Shown here: positions 36,480-48,545 of the stretch, piece by piece
Layout of the letters: the number at the start of each line of letters is the position of its first letter
Position numbering within the stretch: the first letter of the stretch is position 1
Origin: Vanilla planifolia
Lineage: Eukaryota; Streptophyta; Magnoliopsida; Asparagales; Orchidaceae
Direction of reading: 5' to 3'
Length of the DNA: 64,000 nt
Assembly (NCBI GenBank): GCA_023846275.1
Contig: CM043874.1
Span: 29,733,630-29,797,629 of the forward strand
Notes under the pieces: generated by a model
Told to the model about the DNA's origin: nothing
Databases searched by the model: none
Seen by the model: the letters and a program-made list of their open reading frames with translations, nothing else
Program-made: the position numbers and the translations under genes

Positions 36480-39400
36480 AACCTAATAGATAATGTCATA
36501 ATCCAATCGAATAAATCAAGAGATTTAATTGATGACATCCCTCATTTTCATATGATTAGTTGAATTCATTGGACAATCTAATGGTTCACTCAATCATTGA
36601 AATGGCTTGAGGCCAAAAGGTGAACCATTAGATAGTCTAATTAGAGTTTTTGTAGAAATAATTAAGGAAAAATTTGGGAAAAATGAAAATAGATGCAAGT
36701 AAATATAGAAAATTAAGAAAAATAATGTGCATTATAAAGTTGATGAAAATATAGGATTATTATGTGTAAGAATAAGAAAAAAAAGTACTAGCAAAAGATA
36801 AAGTAATAATAGATAAGTGATTTTAGTAATTGTAATGTATTATTATTATATTAATCAAGTGATATGTTTATGACTATATGTTGATAAAATATGAAACATG
36901 TTATTGTAAAAGACAATGATTATATACACATGCTTATTATTATTATTTTAATGCATGCATTATTTTATTATCTTTGAACATTGTATAAATATGAAATGTT
37001 GGCATATAATGATAAAGTATGATGTAATAAAACAGATGTGAGAAGTATATAAGATGATATAACAGCACAACTTATATAGATATTATTATATGTATTGTTT
37101 GATATGATATTATAAGATGATATGATATGATGAGATGAAATACGATTTTTGTGTCATATTATCCTCTAGCCTAGCATAGTTCCTATAAATTTGAAGCTAA
37201 CATATCTTTAGGCTTGCAAGAATTTATGAATATGTTTGTACATACTATAATATAATATAATGACAAATAAGATGTAATATGAGTTGTTCTTTTATGGTAT
37301 TAGGGCCTTAATTATTATTAGCTTATCTTCAAATTTATTAGAGAGATGACTATGAGTACAACCCATGCTAAATTTGTCATTAGCTTGCTTTTAAGGTTGC
37401 TAAAAAGGAGTAAACTTTTTGGACCATGTTAGATATAATATAATATGGTTATCGACTATTATTAGTAATTATTCTTATAGATAGAGGTTTTTACAATTGG
37501 ATGTCTTCCAATGGAATAAGTCCCATGGATATGTGATTTAAGTGACAAGATACAATGTATTGGAGTAGGGATAATATGATATGGGAAATAAAATCCTAAA
37601 TGAAAAAAATAACAAGTATGGACAAAAGAAAAGTGATGCATAATTGGATATTATTTATTATTATTAAAATTTGATAGATTAGGATCATTTATATTTAGGA
37701 CCTCATCTTTTACTTGTTCATCTTATTATTGATATGATACTATTACTATATTATTATGTTTTATCATATGGATTTATTTGTTAAGCCCATTAGAGGCTCA
37801 TTCCATATTTACATTAAAAGGATTGTAGTTGCAACAAATAGAGACATGGTCAAGCTAACTTTGGACGTTTGAGTACCTTTTGAGTGCTATTGATTTGAAA
37901 GTTTTGAGATGAGATTCAGTGATGTAGGTTATGTATCTATATTTATGGTTATATTGGGATATATTTGGACTTTTTATAAAATATTGTTATGTATTTTACT
38001 ACTCACTTTATCATATATCATGTGATATTTACTATTAGTTATATTATGGTTGGATGGTTAGATTGTGAAATGTGGTGTTGGCTTTATTGTCATCGTTATT
38101 TAGATAACATGATTATTTATATGGAGGAATTGTTATTGAATAAATCTCTTAATTTATTTGGATGGGGTAGTATAATATCTTAAATACGAAGAAAAATAGT
38201 TTTAATAAATTTAAAATAATTGAATATTGAAATAAAGAATATTAGAAAAGTATTAATGACTTTAAAGATGGAGTAAGAAAAAATGATGATATGACTTTGA
38301 TTTAAAAATAATTGATAAAATTATAAAAAAAATTTAATAAAGGATTATATGGTATGATGGAAGGAGATCATATAGTAAAATATAAAAAATAGTAAGAAAG
38401 ATGGTTTAGGGAAGATCATCATTAGATATAATAATAAGTAGAAGTTGAATATGATAGTATGGTAGGATAAGGACCATCATATCCTGATAATATTTTGGTA
38501 ATGGTTGCCTTATTTATATGGGTCGAATTAGTCTAGTAGGCTAAGAAAGAAAGAATTGAAACATATAGTACAATAGAGGTGCATCATGCGTATGATTCTA
38601 CAATAGAAAAATTGAATTGGGGTGTAAAGTAAATAACTTTATAAGATGAGAGTTTATTGTACAAGTATGACAACAAAATCATTTTAATATGATAGAGTGT
38701 TGATAATGCATTGCCATTATGGGTTAGAGCAGTCTTACAATTAAAGAAGGTATTAATTATGGGGTATTGTATGTTTAAGTAAGAGAGAGAACAAACTAAA
38801 GAGAATGTTAACAAACAAAAACGTAGGCCAAGGATAATACAAGATGACCAGGTCATTGTGGAAAGCTATTGCTGCATTAGAGCAAATGTCAATATAGACA
38901 ATATAGTAGTGTAATAAAAAGAAAATAACATATAAGTATGATACATTGAGAAGGAAAAATTAATTAAGTCTATTTACTTGGGTAAAGAGTGGATAAATTA
39001 TACAATATAGTGATCACTAACATATAAGTACTGTCTGGTGTATAAAAAGTATAATATAAGAGAATTATCAAGTTCTATTGTAAGAAAGATGATGTATCAT
39101 ATAGTATGTTTGCATTAATTATATAGTGTAATCATGTAAAAGTCAAATGACTATTGTACAAGTATGTCTATATTATATTACAAGCATAATAAAGTGTATA
39201 GCCCAATACTTGATCATATAAGTACTATGAGACAAACGTATCAATATGACAATGTGTACTTAATGTTAATCAATATACATTGGATCTTATAGTATGATAA
39301 AAGTATGTCATATCATATGATCATGCAAGAGAAAATGAAGTAGATTGTAATGTGAAAACATTTAAAAATGGGTACCTTAGATTGATTATAAAATACCATA

Positions 39401-39690
39401 AACTGATCGTGTTAGTACATTCAAGACAAAAGAGCATAACGTTCAAATCCTTTGTCGATTACAACTTAGAAATGAGATATAAGAAAGTAATTGTATAAGA
39501 GCTATGAGCAATATTGTACAATACTCATAAAAAGAGTGTTTGAAAATAATTAGTTGAAGGTTGCTATATAGTACAATGAGAACATAAAATATAATAGTGC
39601 AAAGACTAACATTGTAAGAGTAATCATTCATACAATGTTAGAGGAATGGGAATATCATTCCAATATTCTAAAAAGTTAAGAAGGGGAAAG
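36480..39690 (+). other. AT-rich DNA, probably eroded LTR and 5' part of a Ty3/gypsy element
   Basis: This precedes recognisable Ty3/gypsy pol on the same strand. 37130-38190 has the phrasing of a Tekay/Del-type LTR (for example 'tactactcactttatcatatatcatgtgatatt' style text near 38010), ending near 38180, but I could not find its partner. Coding of gag is not recoverable by eye. The assignment is inferred from position. Confidence 0.35.
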
Positions 39691-39699
39691 CAATTTCAT

Positions 39700-40837
39700 C
39701 AACACCAATTAGTTTAATAAGATTTTGTTGTCAGTGGTTGTAAGATGGATACAAGATCCAATGGAAAAATGCCTTCATGTCCAGAGTGTAGAAAACTACG
39801 TAAGGAATATGCTCGATTAGGAAAGACGACAAACATAGGCGCTTTATTTGTTTTTTACTTGAGATTGCCCTTTAGCGATATCTGAAATGGCTTCTTCTAT
39901 ATTGAGTACTACTCATATAATTGGCAAAAGAGGCATTGGTAAAGGCAAGAGGAGTACGTCATCCACTACTTTAGAGAGTATGAGTAAAAGATAGTTGCAT
40001 AGGTCATGGAGCCCAAGTTGTATGTTATTACTCAACCAGAGGTCTTATACTCTGTATATGTGATTGTAGGTATATTTTTATATTAGTAGATACTTATAGA
40101 TGTTTTATTTAATATTGTAGCTTACATTCACTTTTAATGTGCCATGTGCTTGCTTCATTGCTTATTGATTTACATAAAATGATCAATCCATTATTTGAAC
40201 TATTATGGAATAGGAGTGAATTCCTTGTGAATAAATATGTTAGTGGTGAATTAGAACTAAGTGGGAAAAAGTTTTCTATTTATTACTTATTATGCCAATA
40301 ACCAAATTTGATATTATTCTAAGTTTGGATTGGTTATTTGAGCATCATGTCATTACCAATTGTGCGACAAAAAAACTTAATTTGATTATCCTAGATGGGG
40401 AGGAAGTACTTTTCTTTGACAAAATGAGAGGGATTTTTATCACTTCTTTTCTTAAGGCCAATAAATTGTTAAGAAAAGGTGGGGAGAGATTTTTGCTATA
40501 TATTGTGTCTATAGACGGAAGGTATGCTAAACTATAAGAGGTGCCAATAATTTAAAGATACTAAGATCATTCGAGGAACTATTTGGCCTTCCTTTAAAAA
40601 ATAAAGTAAGTTTGAAATTCAATTATTACTATAAGCTAAGTCGATATCCAAAGTTCTATACAGGATGACACTTGTGGAATTAGTAGAGGTAAAGGTGTAG
40701 GCATGAAAGTTATTGGATAAAGGTTTCATTTGGCCTAGTGTGTTCCTTTGGATGGCACCAACCTTATTTGTAAAAAAGAATGACAATAGTTTACGAATAT
40801 GTATAGACTATCGGAATGGAGTTATTGGATTACCCAG
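39700..40837 (+). pseudogene. Ty3/gypsy (Tekay/Del-like) protease-RT fragment, truncated
   Basis: The open frame 40292-40537 carries the segment between protease and reverse transcriptase (FDIILSLDWLFEHHVITNCA, and later KANKLLRKGGERFLLYIVS), typical of Tekay/Del chromoviruses. 40713-40837 continues into RT with [20 protein letters not shown] and LRICIDYR. Between them the frame is broken by stops and shifts. RT stops dead at 40838, right after the conserved CIDYR motif, where LTR-like sequence begins with TG. The catalytic RT core is missing. Nonfunctional. Confidence 0.85.
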
Positions 40838-41629
40838 TGTGATGACCTCTTTTTTCTTACATTCTAACTCAAATTATTTCTCATTAAATTGTTTTCTAAT
40901 TATTTTTTATTTAAATCATCTCTAATATCACAACTATGTCATTCCTTATTTTGTTTTGTCATATATTCAATTAATTCTCTCAAAAATCAAAGTTCAAATG
41001 GATAGAATCTCCCTTAGGTTTTGTCTATTTTATAAATTTACAAACACAACAATATAATATTTATATCTATAATATAGCAATCAAATAGTTTATGTCTATA
41101 ACTATTAACTATAAACATTTGAATCTAACAATTTTAAATAATCAAAATTATCACAGCATTAATATGTCACAATTTTTATAGTTTCTCATAGTATTACATA
41201 AGTTTTCACATATAGGTACAATACTTAGTATATCAGATAATTAATAAATTATTTAATACAATTATTGCACAAAAAATTTGTATAGTTTCAATTCTTTCTT
41301 TTCTTATATGCTACTCTATAGGTAATCTTTTTTTGTTAAAGTTCCTTATTACTTGAAATATTAGTACTAAAAAAAAGCTAAACCAACTATTATTAATTTA
41401 ACGGATTATCTTTAATAATAAATAAATATATAAAATACATAATAATTTGAGACAACTACATATAAGGTATAATCATAAACATCAACTATAACTTGTAAAC
41501 AAGCAAGTCAACATGAATGTAAAGAAAAAATATGTTATGTTATTAGAGAAAATCATACTATAATTATTAAAAGAAATAACAGGTACATATAATTTTTTAT
41601 TCTATTTTTTAATCTCTTTTTTAATGTCG

Positions 41630-42010
41630 TCTTACTTATTGGTGCTTGTCTCCACTTGACTAAGTAACCTTATGTGCTAACCACATTTCAATTTATTTAG
41701 TTACAATGAAAACCTTATTTATTGATTGATCATATTATGTTCTTATACATAATCAATGTGGTCTTGCTTATCAACACCTGTTTTCACTTAGCTGACCTTA
41801 TGTGCTAACCATATTTTGGTTTGCTTAATTATAATGAAAATCTCATTTATTTATTTATGATATTATGTTCTCATGTATAATCAATGTAGCTTGCTTATCG
41901 ATGCCTATTTCTACTTAACTAAGTAACCTTACATGCCAAGCATATTTTAATTTACTTGGTTATAATAGAAATCTCATTTATTGATTTATCATATGATATT
42001 CTAATGCACA
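41630..42010. repeat. Three-copy minisatellite, about 125-bp unit
   Basis: Units start near 41635, 41762 and 41887. Each carries, in order, 'cttgct/cttact-tat(t/c)', 'taaccttatgtgctaacca' or a variant, 'gttataatgaaaatctcattta' or a variant, and 'tatgttctcatgtataatcaatg' or a variant. Confidence 0.8.
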
Positions 42011-42059
42011 ATCATGCTCACTTTTGTCATATTTTTTATGTACATATCTTTGTGATAAA

Positions 42060-42245
42060 TCTCAATAATGTGGTTTGCATGGCCACTAGTGATCTCATAG
42101 TGGTAAAATCTTAACCTTGTGACCCTCATAGTCACTAGCTATCTTATAGTGGAGTATCTCAATCTTATGGCCTACATGATCACTAGACACCTCATGATGG
42201 TAACATCTCAATTTGGTGGCTTACATGGCCACTAGTCATAAAGAA
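42060..42245. repeat. Four-copy minisatellite, about 55-60 bp unit
   Basis: The phrase 'atggccactagtgatctcatagtgg' recurs with changes ('tagtcactagctatcttatagtgg', 'atgatcactagacacctcatgatgg', 'atggccactagtcata'), each followed by 'taaaatctcaatcttgtgg'-like text. Confidence 0.8.
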
Positions 42246-42814
42246 CAATACACATTAATTTTTAAAAAATCATTATTCATTCATGTCATTTAATATATCA
42301 TCAACTCTTATTTTTTTAATTTATTTTCAAATATAAAATTCTCATTTTTCATTGTATTTATGTATTAACTTATTAAATGTTATGCTTGTTAGGTCATCCT
42401 TATGTTTGATGTTATTTTCATTTGAGCTTATTTAGTATGAATCAGGTATAGTTTCTAATGAACAAGTCATGCACCTTAAAGGATAGTGAATTAGTAGCCT
42501 TCAAAGCATCTTAGATTGTTCAGTAAGTTTCAAGGATTAAAGACATACGTACTAAGCTTTAATAAGTTTTTTAGAATGTTAACTTGTTGACTTTCAAGGT
42601 ATTCTCATCAATCTTAAATCATATTCAATCATCTCCTTGATTTAGTAAATAAATAAGATTCCATTTTTGAATCCATAATCCATTTCTTGGATAAATTCCA
42701 TAATTGTTAAAATTTTATGTTAATTTGTTTTCTAAATCTTAATTAAATTAAAAAAAATTAATTTTGTTAAATCTTTAATAATTAAAATAAAAAATTTTTC
42801 ATCACATCCTAACT

Positions 42815-43975
42815 TGTAAAGCTCTCAGGCTAAGCAACCTGATCGAGCAAGCACTCACACGTCTTGGATCAGGAAAATCAGGTTGAACCTGTTTGGGCTG
42901 GTAGTAAATTCTGAACCAATTGAGGTAAGGCATTGGATAGAGCCAAGTAGCACTCAAAATTATACATATGGATTGAACAATATTATAAACCTGTATGTTA
43001 CGAGTATGCCTAGGGGATGAATTCACTAGCTCATAAGGGGGAGCCAGCCTTATTTTGGCTCTGCATATCACCTCCACACAAATGCATATAAACTTAAATT
43101 ACTCCTCCCTTTCTACAGTGTGGGACTAAAGCCTTGTCTCTATCTGCATCCAAAATTGGCAATGCTTAACCTGATCTAGCATTTTCATGATTTGATTGTC
43201 CAAATCTCTCTTGTTTTGAATCTTATGGTCCAGAACTAATCCTAATTTTAATATTGTTAAATCAAATGATCCAGATCTCATCTGATATGATCAGATGGCC
43301 AAGATCAAATCCTTCTTGATCGGACCATTCATAACTCATCTACTTATTCAGCATTAGATCTGATGGTTAGTATCACTTTTGATTGGATCCTATGACCTTG
43401 GTTCATCCAGCTTAATGGCTAATTACTTAACCATTGCGTTAGTTGTTTCGAAAAATTATTTTAAAATATTTTTTAAGCTGTTTGGCTGTAGCTTTTCAGA
43501 TAGCTTTCTACACTTTCTAATGACTATAATCAAAATTTTTTCTATAAATACCTAACCATTGTAAATGAAAAATGTAATAAACATAAATCAATCTTTGAGA
43601 TCTCAACAAAACACTACTCCATTTTCTACTAGCAGCAACTACGACTTTTTCTTCTTAAATCGTTAAGGTTTTCCAGCTAAGTCTTGTATGTCTAATCTTT
43701 CAAATTCTTATTTCTTTTCTTAAATTTATGCTCATTATACTTTATTACATTAATCAACATTAAGAAGTTGTACAACTTTATCAGAAATTTTTCGTCTTTA
43801 TGTATTTTTCTTTTTCTCTTGGGTTGGGCAGACTGACATTTGCGAAGCCCGAGTTCAGTTTGATCTTGTAAACAATCAAGTTGGGGTTGAGCTCGCAAAA
43901 GCTTAGGTTTTAGTTGAACATATAATAGCTTATAGATTGAAGGTGAATCATAAGAAAAACCTTCAAGTTGTAACA
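42815..43975 (+). mobile_element. Probable solo or truncated LTR of an LTR retrotransposon
   Basis: Noncoding segment with TG...CA ends ('tgtaaagctc' to 'ttgtaaca'). It has a TATA-like 'ctataaatacc' near 43541 and an AATAAA-like 'aataaacataaa' near 43576, in the order expected for U3-R. It shares 'gtgggactaaa' and 'gatcagatgg'-type phrases with the minus strand of the copia LTR at 48546-50326, so it may belong to a related family in opposite orientation. 'ttttgtcagtggtgc' just after the end could be a degenerate primer-binding region. Confidence 0.5.
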
Positions 43976-44444
43976 TTTTGTCAGTGGTGCTTTTCTCAAC
44001 CTCAGTTGGGGGTAGACTTAGGTTCTAATTTAGGCCAAATCACCTAAAAATTATGGTGTCTCATTTTAATTTTTATCTTTACTTTTCTTTATCATATTAA
44101 AGATAATATATACATACAATTAAGATTTTCTATTAAAATAAAATTATTTTAAAAAATAAAAATAATAAAAATTGCTTTTAAAACCCATAATGCACCATCT
44201 CTTATGATTTTCACATACTAAATTTCGCTTCAATGCTTATATAATTAACTATGTTAATAATTTCACATAAATTAAGGTTAGTTTTTCAAAACTTGGGGTG
44301 ATTTGGATAATGCACCATCTCTTACTATAACTTTTACATTAATGAGATAATAGCTATCTTCCTGAGTCTCTTTCATTTAGAGAGATTCAAACTCCCACTC
44401 AAAGTCTACAAAAAAAATCTTTTCTACACATTCTAACACAAGAA
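43976..44444. other. Short AT-rich stretch between LTR-like segments
   Basis: No coding or structural feature recognised. A phrase 'ataatgcaccatctctta' occurs twice (about 44188 and 44310), a minor local duplication. Confidence 0.5.
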
Positions 44445-45715
44445 TGTTTAACATTAGCTCACAAACACATATTTTTTAACATTGCATGAGTTTCATAAGT
44501 CTACTGGAGTAAAATTTAGTCAAAAACTACTTTAAAATGCTTAAAATTAAACTTTTTATTGATTTCATCATTTGCTTTTATCTACTTCTATTTGTAGTCA
44601 TCATTGTCACTGTTAGTAGCATTTACTACTACCTGAGTCGACCTAAGTGCTCATGTGACCCAAATGACCCAGGAACACTGTCTAACCCATGCTTGACCTG
44701 CATCGATCCATTACCCTTGACAACCTATGATGCCTCGTGATAACCCGCTCCAACTCACCAATCCTGTCGACCCATTCTATTCTGCCCGACCCGTGCCTAC
44801 CTAAAAATTAGACCGACAACTCCACAGTGTCGCTCACCCTACTATTTTGCTACTCACCATTTTGCCACTCGCCATTATCATCGCTCAAAACACATGGCCA
44901 GTTTAGGAACTACTTAATTCAATTAATTTTTTTATTTTTTTAAACAAATTACTGATGAACCTTTGAGGTCTCTATAAATAATGATGCTCTCCATGCTATA
45001 AAAGATGAAAATTATGGAATAAAATTTTATTTTATTTGTGTATTTCAACCTTTATGAATAAAATGTGTATGCCCAACTCTAGTTGGAGAGATTTCTACTT
45101 CTCTTGTGAGAGATAAGGATCGAAGGTAAAAGACCTTCCATAAGGAGTGTTAGAAACCAAATTTCTTATGAGAGACAAGAATCAAATGTAAGAGACTTTT
45201 CATTAGGAGAGTCAGTAACCAAATAAATTTGCACTTCCATTAACAACCCAAGCTTTCCTACTAATCCAAATCACCATTAGTCACCTGTTTACCACTTTGG
45301 TGCTCTAAATGCCAATGTTTACAAAACTATAAGACATCATTATCAAAAAAGTGTACTTCTTTTAATAATTTTTATCTTTTAGATAGTAATTTAAATTTAG
45401 AGTTATTCTTTTCTATTAAAGTACTCTACATAAAGTTTACCTTAAATTATTTATTTTATGTGTAAAAGTAGATGTGACAAAAAAACTATTTTGTAGGATT
45501 TTATACTTAATACATAAGGTGTTATCATCTACTCAACCTAATAAGCTATACTATAATTTCAAAATATAAATTTTTAAATATTTCTAAAATATCACACATA
45601 TCACATAACCCTAATTAGTATATAATATTTTTTTAATTTCTTAATAATCTATGAAATACCTTAAGTAATGTAGGCTTTAATTTATATCATAATAGAAGTC
45701 TAAATCTGTCCTACA
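44445..45715 (+). repeat. 5' LTR of the gypsy element
   Basis: 1271 bp, starting TGTTTAACATTAGCTCAC and ending CCTACA. Most of it aligns with 58666-59865, for example 'actttaaaatgcttaaaatt' near 44529 against 'gttttaaaatgcctaaaatt' near 58743, and 'ctgcatcgatccattaccct' against 'ttgcatcgacccattaccct'. The similarity is interrupted by indels and many substitutions, so the insertion is old. The open frame at 44537-44740 lies inside the LTR and is not a gene. Confidence 0.8.
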
Positions 45716-45722
45716 TTAACTT

Positions 45723-45735
45723 TGGTATCAAAGCC
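45723..45735 (+). promoter_or_regulatory. Primer binding site of the gypsy element
   Basis: TGGTATCAAAGCC lies eight bases past the LTR end. It differs by one base over the first 12 from TGGTATCAGAGC, the sequence complementary to the 3' end of plant initiator Met-tRNA. It sets both the LTR end and the plus-strand orientation. Confidence 0.85.
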
Positions 45736-46539
45736 TAGGGTTTTTACTAATTAAAAAAATTTCTTTTATTTAGTGTATTTAAATTTAGTATTAGAGAATA
45801 TGATTTTTTTTATTTTACATCAACTTTGGTATTAGATAATATTATTTTTTATTAATTTTTTTTCTTTCTTGCTTAGTTCATCCATTAAAAACTCTTAATT
45901 AATTTTAGTTAAATTTTGTTTTAGGAGGTGGTACAAAAGTAGTAGTACTAATCCTCACCATCTTTCTTAATAACTCTTTCGTTCTATCTAGGAGGTGGTC
46001 TGGCAAAAGCAGAACTTGATCACTTTTCATTTTCATGAAAGCACACCCCATGTTAGCTTTGTTGGTCTATAATTATGATTACTTTGCTTTCATTATTTTT
46101 TTATAAAAAATATTTTTGATATTATTTTTCATGATATCTTATTATGTAGCAAACTTTTTCTTATCACAAGATCTAGTAGGTATTATCAAACGACAAATCA
46201 AAATTAATAATCAATTCAAAACTAAAGACAAAAATTAAACCAACAATGCTACAACTATCCTAATAAATAGCACAACTCACATAGTTGATTGGACAGATCC
46301 TCTTAAACTAACATCATGAACAAAATCCTAGAAGAGAAAGACATAATAAGAGAAGAAGTGCCATACTTCATGATTTAGAAGAAGAAAATCCTATAAGATG
46401 TAGACACCATTGGAGACATAATGATTCTTTTGATAAATCCTATCAAAATATTCATAAGAGAAATCATAAACATAGAAAAAGAAATGAACTTTCAAATAAG
46501 TTAAGCCAAAATGATGATCTAAATATGTTTAGTGAAGAG

Positions 46540-47830
46540 GAAAGACCCAAGAGGTATTGAGATAAAGAGTATATCCTTAATGTGAAACTAAATGCCCAAA
46601 CTTTTAATGGTAGCTATTATCTTAAAGATTACATCAATTAATTGGATGATTACTTTCATTGGAGCCAAATAAGTGAGTAAAAAAGTATCAATTTACTAAG
46701 ACTAAACTCACTAGTATTGCTCATATATTCCTTAGAAATTTAGAGTGACAATATGCTAATAATGATGACGAGGTACTCCAAACTTGGAGAAATCTTAAGG
46801 TTAAGTTGCACAACAAGTTGCTCTAATAATTTATAGTATCAAAATATTAGATAAACGATAAAGTTTTTCCAAGGAGGTAGATCTATTAAGGAGTACATTA
46901 ACAAATTTGAGGATTATAAACTTAGATGTGATATAGATGAACCCAAGCAAGTAATATTTTTCTAATATAGGACAAGTTTAAAGGATAACTTAACAAATAT
47001 TAATTCTTTAAAGAAAGTCTATCACATAGCTAGAAATATGAAAAAAGTAGAACTTTCTATTTTGAGAGAAATTCAAACCCTCCAAAGGCCTGATACACTA
47101 TTTCTCAATCCATTCATACTTGCACTTTGTTTACCCCATCCAACATAGTTTCTAAACCTATCAAATCCACATTACCATCCTCTTTTTCATACCCTTCTTC
47201 AAGCCAACCCACATAATCTAAAATAACTTATTTTAAGTGCCATGAAAAGAGACATGTAGCTGCAAACTATCGAAAGAGATCTATGATTATGAACTAGAAA
47301 GTATTAATGAACAAGAAGAGTAAAAATAAAAAAAAAACAAAATGCATAATGAGAAAGTTAAGCAAAAAATAGAAAACATAAAAAATGTCATGGTTTGGTA
47401 CACCCTTACAAACTCATAATCACAAGATGATTGGAAGTGCACCAATATCTTTAGTATTAGTATAACAATTAATGAATAATCATATAAGATAATCATAGAT
47501 AATGATAATTATATTAATATAATATTCTTTAAGACCACTAAGAGAATATAAGCTTCTTTATTGAAACACCCATATCTTTACTTTGTATCATGAATAAATA
47601 AAATCTCTATACCTATTAAGTAATGATGTTATGTACCCTTGAAATTGGGTAAGTATAACGATAGTTTTTTGTGATGTCATACCTGTGCAAGTAGGTCATC
47701 TTATCATTAGAAGACTATAGGTTTTTTATAAGGATGCAACTTTGAAGGGTAAAACTAGCACGTTTTCTTTTGTTTATAAAAGAAAAACCATCACATTATA
47801 CCCTGCTTCACCTCATAAGAAACCATAACC
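46540..47830 (+). pseudogene. Gypsy gag and protease-region remnant
   Basis: With frameshifts allowed, the plus strand reads LNAQTFNGSYYLKDYIN, DEVLQTWRNLKVKLHNKLL and RSIKEYINKFEDYKLRCDID, the conserved order of chromovirus gag. A degenerate CCHC zinc knuckle follows near 47235 (FKCHEKRHVAANYRKR, last Cys changed to Tyr). Further on, KLGKYNDSFLCDVIPVQVGH and TLYPASPH match the protease-to-RT linker of Reina/CRM-type elements. There are many stops and it is not translatable. The family assignment comes from motif resemblance. Confidence 0.8.
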
Positions 47831-47984
47831 ACTTATGCTTAGTAAATCTATAAAACATTTTAAGCCCATGGATAAAGAAAAGGGAAAGATAAAAAATTTA
47901 AGCTAGATCATACAACCTTAAGTTTGGAAGAGCCTTGATCAAGGAGACTTAGTTTAGTTTCTTATAATTAAGGAGTTAGCCACT

Positions 47985-48485
47985 ACCTTATCAGACTCAC
48001 CACTTATTATGTAGGCTTTTGGTAATAAGCTAATATCTTTTATAGATCTTAATTCCTTATTAGTAGACTTTCATATTTCTATTTCTACTCATATCTCTTT
48101 ATTACCTACAACAATATCCAAAAACATAATTTAAGTAATGAAAGATATAAGAAACTAAAAGATGCTCAAAGAAAGGTTAAGAAATTTTATGAAGAAAATT
48201 AAGTTATAATTAGAGTTAGGTTAGAGTAGTTTTCTCTTTAAGCTTATAAGAAATTATAAGTGCATAAAGTTGGATTTTTTAAGAATATTAAAAAAACTAA
48301 TAACTAATGCATATGCATTAGATTTTCTAAAAGAGTATAGGATTAGTGTAATCTTTAATATTAAGGATTTAGTCCTTTACAAGGTACCACATCTAATACC
48401 TAATATACTATTTAAGCCTAATTCTCTCATTTTGATTAAATCTATTCCTACTACTACATTAGCTTTAAGAGTAAGGATAGTTTGA
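47985..48485 (+). pseudogene. Gypsy integrase C-terminal remnant
   Basis: Around 48000-48060 the plus strand reads AFGNKLISFIDLNSLLVD, like the '(V)YG..P...DL.PLP' segment of plant gypsy integrases. After breaks, the open frame 48270-48485 holds NAYALDFLKEYRISVIFNIK followed by DLVLYK, the conserved 'NAY..DLP......FNV.DL..Y' block before the chromodomain region. The preceding RT, RNase H and integrase core are absent, so about 3 kb was deleted before or after the copia insertion. Confidence 0.85.
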
Positions 48486-48545
48486 AGAAAATTTTAGATC
48501 ATAAGAAAATTTTAAGCAAAGATTATAGACTTATGCTATAAAATG

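Larger units (their letters stand above)
40838..42806. mobile_element. LTR-like segment with TGTGATGA...TCATCACA ends
   Basis: It begins exactly where the gypsy RT is interrupted and has 8-bp perfect inverted ends within a 1969-bp noncoding segment. This is the look of a solo LTR. The flanking 5-mers (cccag and tccta) do not match, so a simple solo-LTR insertion with a preserved target duplication is not shown. It contains two minisatellite blocks. Confidence 0.5.

Noticed and set aside
44537..44740. 67-codon frame with an N-terminal hydrophobic stretch
   Set aside because: It lies inside the gypsy 5' LTR, and the matching position in the 3' LTR does not keep the frame.
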